From positions 1 to 64,000 of the forward strand of contig DEKU01000004.1 of assembly GCA_002354035.1 (NCBI GenBank): a stretch of DNA of 64,000 nucleotides, written 5' to 3'. Position 1 is the stretch's first letter; every line of letters starts with the position of its first letter. Source of the DNA: Bacteroidales bacterium UBA2714 (GTDB lineage: Bacteria; Bacteroidota; Bacteroidia; Bacteroidales; P3). Made by a program: the position numbers and the translations under genes. This document shows, piece by piece, positions 8,211 to 17,700 of the stretch. The notes beneath the pieces were generated by a model. The model saw nothing but the letters and a program-made list of their open reading frames with translations, had not been told where the DNA came from and ran no database searches.

Positions 8211-11200
8211 ATGAAGAAACGTTTGGTACTATTCATGGCCTTGGGGCTGGCGCTGGCCGGCGCGGTCAAGGCACAGACCCCGACTGGGAATGTGATACTG
8301 ATAGGCGACACCACCAACATGGTGGCCTACAGCAGCACCCCACTGCCCTACGACGGCAACACGTGGAGCTTCAACTGCTCCCAGCAGATGGTGCTGGGCA
8401 GCGAGATGAATGGCGCGGCAATGATTACGGGCATCGACCTCTACGCCTCGGGCAACGAACTTTACGGCGCCGGGCCATGCACGCTCTATTTAGCCAACAC
8501 CTATGTGCCCAACTTGGGGAGTGGCATGGTGCCCTACGGGGCAGCGTTCAAACAGGTGATGGTGGACTCGCTGATTCGCCACACGGGGTGGAACCACTAC
8601 GAGTTCGACACAGCCTTCCATTATTATGGCTTCGGCAACCTGGTAGTGGCCTGGGAGAACCCCGGCATGGCAGGCTCGGCGGCAGCGTTCTATAGCGAGA
8701 ACACACAGAGCGGTTCGCGTTACATGAACTACCGCCTGATATATGTGGGCGGATCGGGCTACGGAAACTTCACCCCCTACCGCAACATTATGCGGCTGCA
8801 CACTCAGGCAGTGCCTCCAGCCGTGGCCACCTGCCCGGCACCCACGCTGCGGGTGGACTCGGTGGGCTCGGATGCGGTGCGGGTGAACTGGAGCCCTGGC
8901 TACCAGGACACCTCATGGACCGTGGCCTGCATCACCGATGGCGACACGGCCTGGCGCACAAGCCCCCTGCTGTGGGGCGACACGGTGTATACCATCACCG
9001 GCCTCACTCCCAGCAAGGATTATACCGTGCGCCTCACGGCCTATTGCACCGATACTTTCACCAGCGTATACCGGCACATACAGACCAATTGCCTCCCCGA
9101 ATCGCTGCCCTACAGCGAGGGATTAGAAAGCTCGTGGGTAATGCCCAGTTGTTGGCGGCTGTTTCCGGGCAGCGCGGGCAGCAAGCCTGGCATCCAGTCG
9201 ACATATCGCCACAGCGGCACACGGAGCGTGCGGATGCAAGGGGGCAGTGTGGTACTGCCCCCCATGGCAGCACCGCCGGACAGCCTGGAGCTGAGCTTCT
9301 GGGCCAAGAACGGCAGCACCAACAGCAGCCTGGATATGGTGGTGGGCATGGTGGTTGACCCGCTGGATATGGCCACGTTTGTGCCAGTGGACACGGTGGC
9401 CGTGCCGCGCAACCCCGACTGGAGCCCCTTCGTGGTGCGGTTCAGCAACTACACGGGTCTGTCGGGACGCATAGCCATCAAGACGGCACTGCCAAATATG
9501 ACTTACATGTATATCGACGACATCGAGGTGAATCTGATTATGCCCTGCAACACGATTACCAACGTGAGCATAGACCAGATACAGGACACGGCGGCGGTGG
9601 TGCACTGGGCGGACAGCGATGCTGTCTATTACGAGGTGGCCTACGGCCCGGCGGGTTTTACGGTCGACTCCACCCACATCGTCACTGATATCCGCACAGA
9701 CAGCCTCTACCTGCACGGCTTGTTGCCCTACACGCTTTACGACGTCTATGTGCGCTCCTATTGCGGAAGTTTCAACACCAACTGGTCGCCGGTGCAGTCG
9801 TTCCGCACGCTCTGCTCGCCTTTGGCCACGCTGCCCTACGTCGAGGACTTCGACTCCTACGCTTCCAGCAGCTCGCCCCTCGCCATCCCCTGTTGGCGTG
9901 GAACGATTGACATGAACTCTAATATTGTCACCCCCAGCGGCGGCGAGACGGCTCACAGCGGCTCGCAGGTGATGCGCTTCGTATACGACTCGTACAGCCC
10001 CGGCTCAACCAAAATCATACTACCCAATGTGGACACGTCCATCTACAACATGGCCGACCTTCAGCTGTCGTTCTGGGCCACCAATGTGCTGAACACATAC
10101 AATCGCTATGACCAAGCCCGTATTGTGGTGGGGGTGATCTCCGACCCCACAGAGGACTCGACGTTTGTGCCGGTCGACACGGTGGACATCATTGGAGAGG
10201 AGTGGCAACGCTATATTGTGCCGCTGGCCACCTACAGCGGCAACGGGGCATACATCTGTATGCGCGAATGCCCCGGCTATGGCACACATGGCGAGAGCTG
10301 GGCCTTGGTCGACGATGTGACCATCGGCCTGGCCGACGGATGCCCCGCAGTGGGCAGCATATCCATCACGGGCCTGACGGCCACTTCGGTGACGGTAAGA
10401 TGGAGCGAGGAGGACACGGCGGCACGCTATCAGGTGAGCCTCGACACGTCGCTGTCGGCCCTTCCCACCGGCTCGGCCTGGATCAGCGAACCACAATATA
10501 CTTTTGGCGGACTGGACAGCGGCACGGTATACTACTGCTGGGTGCGTGTGCGGTGTCCTAAGGGCGACACCTCGGCATGGGAGGGACCGACGGCTCTGAT
10601 GCCCAGCACTTGGAACATGCGACCCAACCGCACCGACACGCTGACGATGTGTGGCGTGACACTCTACGACGACGGCGGTCCCAACGGCAGTTTCATCTAC
10701 CAGAACTCCACGCTGGTCATCCTGCCCGACATGGCCGGACATTTGGTCAGCTTGAGCGGACGCTCCAACTGCGGCGGGAGTTCGCAGGTGACTGTCTACG
10801 ACGGCATCGGCACCTCGGGACAGGTGCTGTGGACCACCGGCTGGAACAGCAGATGGCCTATAACCTTCGGTCCTTTGCGCTCCTCGTCGGGGGCGTTGAC
10901 CCTCGATTTCAACTCCTACTCGGTTATCAGCAGCTACGAGGGATTTGAGATAAACACCGTCTGCATCCCCGACACCTGCATCATACATGGTTTGGAGCTC
11001 GACCCGGCAGTTGCCGAGACGGATTCCACGTTGGCCCTCACATGGCAGTGCAACGGCGCTTCTCGCTACGAGGTGGAGTACGGCCCCGTGGGCTTTGCCC
11101 CCGGAAGCGGCACGTTGGACAGCACCACCTCCAACCATTATACGATTAACGGGCTGACCAGCCTCGCCCGCCGTGAAGTGCGCGTGCGCAGCATCTGCGG

Positions 11201-12962
11201 CGTGGGCGACACGGGTGAGTGGGTAGCCGGCATTTTCGCCACCGCCCTGTGTGGCGACGCCGTCTTCAGCCAGAACTACGACAGCACATGGGCCGAAACG
11301 AGTCATCCCACTTTGCCCATCGGCTACAACGGAAGTGAATACAGCTATGTGCAGACCATCATCGATTCGGCCCACCTGGCCGGACTGGAGGGCGGCATCA
11401 CCGCCATGGCGTTCCGCCCTGCGAACAACCTCGCCGCCGACCACCAAGGCCGTATATCGGTCTATCTGGCCAATGTGCCAGACACGGCACTGACCGACGG
11501 GCCGCTGGTGCCCGATGCAGGACACCGCTTTGTGCGGGTCATCGACTCGGCCAACTTCAACCACGACGTAACCACCGAATGGCAGCTGCACAGTTTCGAC
11601 CGCGCCTTTATGTGGGACGGCCACCAGAACCTGCTTGTGGCGGTGTTGCGACAAGACGGCGGCACCGGACAGAGGACAGAGTATGCCTGCCATTACCGCT
11701 ACAACGACCTTGTGAACAACATTTATCGCAGTTATAACATCAACTATAGCACTCCGATTAATATTGACAGTGCCCGCACATATCCTTCCTGGAGTGCCTA
11801 TGGTGTCCCCCATGTGGGCGATATGCGCCTATACACCAATACCTGTGCTCTGCCTCTCTGCCCACTGCCTACAATCGACTCCGTAACGGGCGACTATGAA
11901 AGTCTCACGGTGCACTGGAGTAGCAACGGCGAATCATGGCAGGTGGCGGCGGACATGTCCTGGCCAACCACCATCTATCCCGCCTCCACACCCGTCGCCA
12001 CTACCGGCAACCAACATACCTTCACCGGCCTCATGCCTTCGACGGAATACGTCATCTCCCTGCGGCAAAACTGCACAGCCGACAGCCTGGGCTATTCCGA
12101 TTGGGTGTATGCCCGCTTCACCACCGACTCACTCTCCTGCCCAGGCCCCGAAGGGCTGAGCGTGGACAGCATCACCTTCGACGCAGCCACCATCAGCTGG
12201 CAGCCCGCGGGCAGCGACAGCCTCTACCAACTCTACGTATGGAAAGACGGCGAAAGGGCCGTAACCCGCACGGTCTACAGCCTGCCCTATCGGCTTGAGG
12301 GACTCGCCTTCGGCACCTGCTACAACATCTGCGTGCGTGGCTACTGCGGCAGCGAGAGCCAGATTGAGAGCCAGTGGAGTGATACTCTCCGCTTCGTCAC
12401 CGACGGCTGCGCCGCCGTGGATGGGATAGAAGTATCGTCAATATTGACTTCCTCCATCACCATCGCGTGGAACCCCGTAGCCAATGCGCAGGACTATACT
12501 GTTGAATACGGCACCGCTGGTTTCGAAACCGGCACAGGGACGACAGCCGTGGTGGACAGCACCCACTTTACCGCGCACGGCCTTATGCTCAACACCGACT
12601 ACGACCTGGAAGTGCGGACACGCTGCACCGACCAAGTGGTGGCCGAACCCCGGCGCATCACCGTCCGCACACTGCCAGGTGACGGCATCGACAACCCCGA
12701 AGCCAACACCCTGCGGTGCACCCTCACGCCCAATCCTGCCAAAGGCAGCACAACTCTGGTCATCACAGATTGGAACCCAGCCGAAGGCAATAGCGTCAAC
12801 ATCACCATCTCCGACCTCACCGGACGCCAAGTCATGTCGCGCCAGATTCCCCTCCCCGCGGGCGCTACCCTACCCCTCCGCGAACTCAGCCCCGGAGCCT
12901 ACTTCGTCCGCATCCAAAGCCAGCGCAGCCATGCCGTCCGCAAACTCATCATACAGCCATAA
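8211..12962 (+). CDS. giant T9SS cargo protein with fibronectin type III repeats
   Basis: A 1583-residue secreted protein. The signal peptide covers about residues 1-22 (ending VKAQ). The body alternates fibronectin type III-like modules, recognised by repeated YEVAYGPAGF, YQVSLD, YEVEYGPVGF and YTVEYGTAGF strands and closing VRVRS/VRTRC strands. Between them lie jelly-roll/MAM-like adhesion segments at about 300-440 and 545-710, with ELSFWAKN and QLSFWATN motifs and a shared VGVISDPTEDSTFVPVDTV type strand. The last about 80 residues are a type A T9SS sorting domain (TPNPAKG, GRQVMSRQ, PGAYFVRI, RKLIIQP). It should cross the outer membrane through the T9SS encoded at 48.9-56 kb. No catalytic motif is evident, so an adhesin or matrix role is likely. 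Confidence 0.88.
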   Translation: MKKRLVLFMALGLALAGAVKAQTPTGNVILIGDTTNMVAYSSTPLPYDGNTWSFNCSQQMVLGSEMNGAAMITGIDLYASGNELYGAGPCTLYLANTYVPNLGSGMVPYGAAFKQVMVDSLIRHTGWNHYEFDTAFHYYGFGNLVVAWENPGMAGSAAAFYSENTQSGSRYMNYRLIYVGGSGYGNFTPYRNIMRLHTQAVPPAVATCPAPTLRVDSVGSDAVRVNWSPGYQDTSWTVACITDGDTAWRTSPLLWGDTVYTITGLTPSKDYTVRLTAYCTDTFTSVYRHIQTNCLPESLPYSEGLESSWVMPSCWRLFPGSAGSKPGIQSTYRHSGTRSVRMQGGSVVLPPMAAPPDSLELSFWAKNGSTNSSLDMVVGMVVDPLDMATFVPVDTVAVPRNPDWSPFVVRFSNYTGLSGRIAIKTALPNMTYMYIDDIEVNLIMPCNTITNVSIDQIQDTAAVVHWADSDAVYYEVAYGPAGFTVDSTHIVTDIRTDSLYLHGLLPYTLYDVYVRSYCGSFNTNWSPVQSFRTLCSPLATLPYVEDFDSYASSSSPLAIPCWRGTIDMNSNIVTPSGGETAHSGSQVMRFVYDSYSPGSTKIILPNVDTSIYNMADLQLSFWATNVLNTYNRYDQARIVVGVISDPTEDSTFVPVDTVDIIGEEWQRYIVPLATYSGNGAYICMRECPGYGTHGESWALVDDVTIGLADGCPAVGSISITGLTATSVTVRWSEEDTAARYQVSLDTSLSALPTGSAWISEPQYTFGGLDSGTVYYCWVRVRCPKGDTSAWEGPTALMPSTWNMRPNRTDTLTMCGVTLYDDGGPNGSFIYQNSTLVILPDMAGHLVSLSGRSNCGGSSQVTVYDGIGTSGQVLWTTGWNSRWPITFGPLRSSSGALTLDFNSYSVISSYEGFEINTVCIPDTCIIHGLELDPAVAETDSTLALTWQCNGASRYEVEYGPVGFAPGSGTLDSTTSNHYTINGLTSLARREVRVRSICGVGDTGEWVAGIFATALCGDAVFSQNYDSTWAETSHPTLPIGYNGSEYSYVQTIIDSAHLAGLEGGITAMAFRPANNLAADHQGRISVYLANVPDTALTDGPLVPDAGHRFVRVIDSANFNHDVTTEWQLHSFDRAFMWDGHQNLLVAVLRQDGGTGQRTEYACHYRYNDLVNNIYRSYNINYSTPINIDSARTYPSWSAYGVPHVGDMRLYTNTCALPLCPLPTIDSVTGDYESLTVHWSSNGESWQVAADMSWPTTIYPASTPVATTGNQHTFTGLMPSTEYVISLRQNCTADSLGYSDWVYARFTTDSLSCPGPEGLSVDSITFDAATISWQPAGSDSLYQLYVWKDGERAVTRTVYSLPYRLEGLAFGTCYNICVRGYCGSESQIESQWSDTLRFVTDGCAAVDGIEVSSILTSSITIAWNPVANAQDYTVEYGTAGFETGTGTTAVVDSTHFTAHGLMLNTDYDLEVRTRCTDQVVAEPRRITVRTLPGDGIDNPEANTLRCTLTPNPAKGSTTLVITDWNPAEGNSVNITISDLTGRQVMSRQIPLPAGATLPLRELSPGAYFVRIQSQRSHAVRKLIIQP

Positions 12963-13008
12963 AACCATCAGCGGAAACAACCCATAGCCCATCGGCACAC
13001 CCACATTC

Positions 13009-13047
13009 GGACATCCTGGCCACCAACCGTCAGGATGTCCCTTTTAT
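13009..13047 (+). terminator. intrinsic terminator after giant cargo gene
   Basis: GGACATCCTG (13009-13018) pairs perfectly with CAGGATGTCC (13031-13040), with a 12-base loop and CTTTTATT behind it. It lies between the convergent cargo gene and trkH. Confidence 0.85.
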
Positions 13048-13056
13048 TCCCCCGCC

Positions 13057-14508
13057 CTACCTGCGCCAGAACGCGGGCAGCAGCACCACCAGCACCGTCA
13101 GACACTCCAGCCGCCCCATCAGCATCAACAACGAACAGACCAACTTGGCCCCTGCGCTGAAATGGGCATAACACCCAAAACCTCCGCTCAGCCCCAACCC
13201 AGGGCCGTAGCCCGTGATACAAGCTATCGCAGCTCCCACCGACTCCGTGGCGCTCGTGCCGCACAACATCAGCAACAACACCCCCGTCAGGGTAGTCATC
13301 AGATAAACGATAAAAATCACCATCACATTCGTCGTCAGCCGGGGCGGCACCGGGCTGCCGTTCAGCCTCACCGGATTCACCGCGCGCGGATGCAGCCTCT
13401 CGCGCAACACCCTCCGCACATGGCGCACCAGAATCAACACCCGCATCGTCTTCAATCCCCCCGCCGTCGAACCCGCCATGCCGCCACACAGCGAAAGAAC
13501 AACAAAAAGAAACGTCACCGGCACCCACCACCCCGATGTATCGGCAACCAACGAACCCGTCGTCGTCAGCACACTCACCGTCTGCACAAAAGCCAGCCGC
13601 AACGCATCCGCCACCCCATAACCCATAACCGTGGCCAAAGCCAAAGCCACCAAAAGCGCACTCACCACATACATCGCCACATACAGCCGCAACTGCTCCA
13701 ACTTATGCTTCAGCCGGTCCAGCCGCAGAGTGACCAGATTATAAAGCAAAGCAAAATTCACACCACTCAGCAGCATCGCCGCAGCCACCACAAACTGCTG
13801 CCCATGCGTCAACCCCTCCAGACTGTTGTTATAGATTGAAAAACCACCCGACGAGATATTCGTAAACGTCAGGTTCACCGCATCCCACACATGCAAGCCA
13901 CACCTGTGCAACAGAAAAATAAACACCAGCGTAAGCAAAATGTAGACCCCCAGCGTCTGGCGGACCGTAGCGGCCGTAGTGGCCGACTGCTTGCCCGTAT
14001 TGTCAGCCCCCGACGCCTCCGCCTGATAAAGACTGAAACGGTTAATCCCCATCCTCGGAGCCACCGCCACCACCACCAGCACAAACCCGAACCCCCCAAA
14101 CCACTGCGTCACACTGCGCCACAGCAACACCGACGCCGGCAACCACTCCACCGCACTGAAAACCGTGGCCCCTGTGCTCGTGATGCCGCTGGCCGACTCA
14201 AACAGCGCATCCACAAAACGCGTCAGCGAACCTGTGGCAAGGAAAGGCAAAGTGCCGAAAAGAGCCAGCACCACCCACATCAGCACCACCATCAAATAAG
14301 CCATCCGGCCCCTCTGTATCGTCCTCGCCCGCCAAAAACTCACCACCAGCAGCAATCCCACACACAGAGTAAACATACCGGCCAGGGTAATCTCCACCCA
14401 AGTGCCATCGGCAAAATGGACCGCCGGGATGAGGCAGCCCAACATAAGCAGACCCTCAACCGTCAGCACAACGCCGATGAACCGCAATATATATTTCAAA
14501 TCACCCAT
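13057..14508 (-). CDS. trkH: TrkH-family potassium uptake protein (copy 1)
   Basis: A 483-residue polytopic membrane protein of the TrkH/KtrB superfamily. It forms the K+ channel subunit, gated by the cytosolic TrkA. The four pore loops are visible: TSTGATV, NISSGGFS, LTTTGSLV and ITGYGPGLG, each with the filter Gly. The fragment GGMAGSTAGGLKTMR is the conserved loop before the last repeat. I chose ATG 14508 because MGDLKYILRFIG matches TrkH N-termini. An ATG at 14529 overlaps the preceding stop codon as ATGA and is a real alternative, suggesting translational coupling to the upstream trkH. Confidence 0.92.
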   Translation of the reverse strand: MGDLKYILRFIGVVLTVEGLLMLGCLIPAVHFADGTWVEITLAGMFTLCVGLLLVVSFWRARTIQRGRMAYLMVVLMWVVLALFGTLPFLATGSLTRFVDALFESASGITSTGATVFSAVEWLPASVLLWRSVTQWFGGFGFVLVVVAVAPRMGINRFSLYQAEASGADNTGKQSATTAATVRQTLGVYILLTLVFIFLLHRCGLHVWDAVNLTFTNISSGGFSIYNNSLEGLTHGQQFVVAAAMLLSGVNFALLYNLVTLRLDRLKHKLEQLRLYVAMYVVSALLVALALATVMGYGVADALRLAFVQTVSVLTTTGSLVADTSGWWVPVTFLFVVLSLCGGMAGSTAGGLKTMRVLILVRHVRRVLRERLHPRAVNPVRLNGSPVPPRLTTNVMVIFIVYLMTTLTGVLLLMLCGTSATESVGAAIACITGYGPGLGLSGGFGCYAHFSAGAKLVCSLLMLMGRLECLTVLVVLLPAFWRR

Positions 14509-14525
14509 AGCATAACAATCAACCA

Positions 14526-16031
14526 TCATCTCAAACGCCGCAGCCGCCAATAACTCGGCGACACCACCGCCACCAGCGCAAACAACTCCACCCTGCCTGC
14601 CACCATCAGCACCGTCAGCGTCCACTTCGCCACCCTCGGCAACAACCCATAATCCAAATGCCCCCCCATCGTATCCATCACCGGCGACGGCCCCAGATTC
14701 CCCACATTCGCCGCCGCCATGCTCAACGCCTCAGGAATAGAGCGCCCACACATCGTCAGCACCCAACCCCCACCCACAATAAAGAGCACATACAAGAACA
14801 CAAACGCCAGCACCTTGTCCACATACCCCTCTTCCACCACCTCGCCATTCACCTTCACCCTCGTCACCCCATTCGGATGCAACATCCCGTTCAGATAATT
14901 AGATAGATATTTTGCCACAATCATCACCCTTCGCACCTTCAGCCCGCCACCCGTGCTCCCCGCCATCGCCCCCACCACCATCAACACAAACGTCACCACA
15001 CTCACAAAAAAAGGCCAGCCCTTTGGCGCCGACATATAAAAACCGCACGTCGACATAGTCGACGCCACATGAAACAGCGCATACCTCGCCGACTCACCCC
15101 ACAACCCCCCTTCCGACACAAACGCCACCGTGCACACCGCCGCCGCCAGCACATACACCGCCGCATACACCCGCAACTCCCCGTCGCGCCACAACCCCCG
15201 CCACCGCAACGTCAGCAACCTGTACACCACCGCCACATTCACCCCGCTCAAAAACATAAACACCGTCACCGTCGTCACCACACCCTCCCCCATCGCGGCC
15301 AACCCCTCGCCGTGCGTCACAAAACCACCCGTCGACACCGTGCTGCACGCCACACACAACGCATCAACCACACCCACACCCTGCGCCGCCAGCGCCGCCC
15401 ACATCGCCGCCGTCACCAACCCATACACAGCCCACATCCTTGCTACACTCCTTGCCAACCTCGGATGCAGCCTCCTTTGCTGCGTGCCGCTGAACTCAGC
15501 CTCATACAACCCAGCTGCCCCCAACCCCAGCCTGCGCAACACAGCCACCACCAACAACAGCAGACCCAATCCCCCTACCCACTGCGTCATCGCCCTATAC
15601 ACCCGCATCGACCCAGGCAGCAACTCCGGCCTCTGCACCACCGACGAACCCGTCGTCGTAAAACCGCTGAACGACTCGAACACCGCATCCGTCACCGACC
15701 CCACCACACCCGTCGTCACATACGGCAACGCCCCGAACAGCGGCACCACCACCCACACCACCACCGTCAGCCAGTAACTCTCATCCTCCTTCAACTCATA
15801 CACCGCCTTCCCCCCAACCATATTCCTCAGCAGCAGCCCCGCCATCAAGATCACCAGCCCCGCCACCGCCAGCGCAAACTGCAACCCGTCCCCCGCATAA
15901 AGCGACAGCCCCAGCGGCAGCAGCAACCCCGCCGCAAGATACAACAGCAGCACACCCGCCACATGCGCCATCAACCGCCAGTTGAAGCGCCTCACCGCCA
16001 CCACTCTGCCATATTCATGAATCCTGTCCAC
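14526..16031 (-). CDS. trkH: TrkH-family potassium uptake protein (copy 2)
   Basis: A 501-residue TrkH paralog directly upstream of copy 1. Pore loops are FTTTGSSV, TVSTGGFV, STMSTCGFYM and NVGNLGPSPV; GAMAGSTGGGLKVRR is the conserved late loop. The two TrkH copies differ strongly over most of their length, so this is not a recent duplication. The gene lies 167 bases after trkA. The coding strand is unusually G-rich (many GTG and GGG codons). A start at the internal Met 21 is possible, as the first 20 residues are not hydrophobic. Confidence 0.92.
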   Translation of the reverse strand: MDRIHEYGRVVAVRRFNWRLMAHVAGVLLLYLAAGLLLPLGLSLYAGDGLQFALAVAGLVILMAGLLLRNMVGGKAVYELKEDESYWLTVVVWVVVPLFGALPYVTTGVVGSVTDAVFESFSGFTTTGSSVVQRPELLPGSMRVYRAMTQWVGGLGLLLLVVAVLRRLGLGAAGLYEAEFSGTQQRRLHPRLARSVARMWAVYGLVTAAMWAALAAQGVGVVDALCVACSTVSTGGFVTHGEGLAAMGEGVVTTVTVFMFLSGVNVAVVYRLLTLRWRGLWRDGELRVYAAVYVLAAAVCTVAFVSEGGLWGESARYALFHVASTMSTCGFYMSAPKGWPFFVSVVTFVLMVVGAMAGSTGGGLKVRRVMIVAKYLSNYLNGMLHPNGVTRVKVNGEVVEEGYVDKVLAFVFLYVLFIVGGGWVLTMCGRSIPEALSMAAANVGNLGPSPVMDTMGGHLDYGLLPRVAKWTLTVLMVAGRVELFALVAVVSPSYWRLRRLR

Positions 16032-16060
16032 TTTCCCTCCTTCGAGTTTAAAAAAGACCT

Positions 16061-16076
16061 TCCACCTGCAGGTGGA
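16061..16076. repeat. 16-base perfect palindrome between trkA and trkH
   Basis: TCCACCTGCAGGTGGA reads the same on both strands. On the minus strand it is followed, after AGGTC, by six T residues, so it could act as a weak terminator after trkA or as an operator upstream of the trkH pair. Confidence 0.65.
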
Positions 16077-16198
16077 GAATCCTCAAAAAAGCATTTTGTT
16101 TTCCTATTATATTCTTCATATACTCTATATATTTTCTATGTATACAGTGAACTATAGAATAAATGGAATAGACGGAAAAACGAAACCCCACATATCTA

Positions 16199-17542
16199 TT
16201 AACTCTCAAACAGCTTTGCCGCCTGCTCCATGGCCTGGGGCAGCGCGAACACCACCACCTTATCCTTGGCCAAAATCTGCGTGTCGCGGGTGGGGAAAAT
16301 CGTTTCGTTGCCCCTTATGATGCCGCCAATCGTAGCCCCCTTGGGGAGCCCCAGGTCGCGAATCACATGGCGTGTGGCCGGAGCATGCCGCCCCACATTG
16401 AACTCAATCAGCTCCGCGTTGGTGCCGCTCAGCCACTTGCTCCTCACAGCATCGCCCCTCACCACAAACCGCGAGATATAACTGGCCGTGATGAGTTTCT
16501 TGTTGATAATCGTATCGATGCCGATATCCTGCGAGAGGGTGATAAAACCAGTGTTCTCCACCAGGGCGATTGTCCTTTTCACACCCAGTTTCTTGGCATG
16601 GAGACAGGTCAGGATATTAGTCTCCGACGAGTCAGTCACGGCAATGAAAGCATCCGTATTCTGCAATCCTTCCTCCTTCAGCAGTTCGATATCCGTGGCG
16701 TCGCCGTTTATCACAAGCGACTGCTGCAGCAGTGCAGCCGCCTCCTCGCAACGCGCCCGCGACTCTTCAAACAGCGTCACCCTCATGCGGTCCTCCAGGG
16801 CCATGGCCGCATAGCGGCCCACACGGCCCGCACCCACTATCATCACCCGCCTGACCGCCACATCCTCTTTGCCCAACACCCGTTTGATCGTGGCCAGCTG
16901 GTTCGGGCGACTGATCAGGTAGACCAAATCATTACCCTGCAACACTAAGCCCGCGTGGGGGATAACCGTTTCGCCCCCGCGCAGAATCGCCACAATCCTT
17001 GCCTGCAAGGTGTTGTACTGCTGCACCAATTCCTGCACACTCAAGCCCGCCACGGCCGAATCGGCCTCCAGCCTCACAAGATACATCGTCAGCAGACCTC
17101 CGCTGAAATCAAAAAACTCCGTCGCAACCGTATTGTTCAACAAATTCGTAATCTCCTTCGTCGCAATCCGCTCCGGACACACCAGCTCGTCCACTCCAAT
17201 GTCGCGGAACATGTCCCTGTGCCTGGGAGCCAGGAGCTCGGCATTCGAGATGCGGGCCACAGTGCGGCGGGCCCGCATACGCTTGGCCAGCACACAACTC
17301 ATCAAGTTGATGCTCTCCTCGTGCAGCACGGCCAGAAAAAGGTCGCAGTCGCCCACGCTGGCCTCGGCCAGCACCCTTGGCGATGTCGACGGCCCTGCCA
17401 CCGTGAGCAGATCCGTCTCCTTCTCCAACCGCTTCAGCAACTCCTGATTGGGATCCACCACAGTGATGTTGTGACCCAAAAACCTCAGCGACCGAGCCAG
17501 ATAAAAACCCACTTCGCCGTCGCCCGCGATGATTATATTCAT
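16199..17542 (-). CDS. trkA: Trk system potassium transporter TrkA
   Basis: A 447-residue cytosolic RCK protein that binds NAD(H)/ATP and gates TrkH. There are two tandem RCK units. The first Rossmann motif is IIAGDGEVGFYLA (residues 3-15), followed by VVDPN. The second is MIVGAGRVGRYAA near residue 233. Each is followed by a TrkA-C domain. ATG 17542 is used because the N-terminal beta strand starts there. It heads the trkA-trkH-trkH unit. A TATTTTTG element lies about 58 bases upstream. Confidence 0.95.
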   Translation of the reverse strand: MNIIIAGDGEVGFYLARSLRFLGHNITVVDPNQELLKRLEKETDLLTVAGPSTSPRVLAEASVGDCDLFLAVLHEESINLMSCVLAKRMRARRTVARISNAELLAPRHRDMFRDIGVDELVCPERIATKEITNLLNNTVATEFFDFSGGLLTMYLVRLEADSAVAGLSVQELVQQYNTLQARIVAILRGGETVIPHAGLVLQGNDLVYLISRPNQLATIKRVLGKEDVAVRRVMIVGAGRVGRYAAMALEDRMRVTLFEESRARCEEAAALLQQSLVINGDATDIELLKEEGLQNTDAFIAVTDSSETNILTCLHAKKLGVKRTIALVENTGFITLSQDIGIDTIINKKLITASYISRFVVRGDAVRSKWLSGTNAELIEFNVGRHAPATRHVIRDLGLPKGATIGGIIRGNETIFPTRDTQILAKDKVVVFALPQAMEQAAKLFES

Positions 17543-17599
17543 TATACTATGATATTTAAGCAACCGGGGCCTACGCCCCAATTCATGATTACGAGGGTG

Positions 17600-17607
17600 C
17601 AAAAATA
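17600..17607 (-). promoter_or_regulatory. Bacteroidetes -7 element for trkA (TATTTTTG)
   Basis: TATTTTTG followed by CACCC on the minus strand, about 58 bases before the trkA ATG. It lies only 40 bases from the divergent promoter of the acyl-CoA ligase, in a short AT-rich tract. Confidence 0.65.
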
Positions 17608-17639
17608 CGAAAAAAAATGTATATGTCTAAAAAAAGTCG

Positions 17640-17647
17640 TATTTTTG
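17640..17647 (+). promoter_or_regulatory. Bacteroidetes -7 element (TATTTTTG)
   Basis: TATTTTTG followed by CAG, 54 bases before the ATG at 17701. It would drive the acyl-CoA ligase, glycosyltransferase and acetyltransferase unit. Confidence 0.65.
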
Positions 17648-17700
17648 CAGTTTGAATTGCCTGTAATAATGGGCCGTTCGAAACATAAAATACACGTACT

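Noticed and set aside
10020..11813. 597-codon minus-strand frame within the giant cargo gene
   Set aside because: The plus frame has a signal peptide, domain repeats and a sorting domain; the antisense product has no start context or domains.
15069..16157. 362-codon plus-strand frame rich in His, Arg, Pro and Gln opposite trkH
   Set aside because: The composition is that of a shadow frame; the opposite strand encodes a TrkH with four pore loops.
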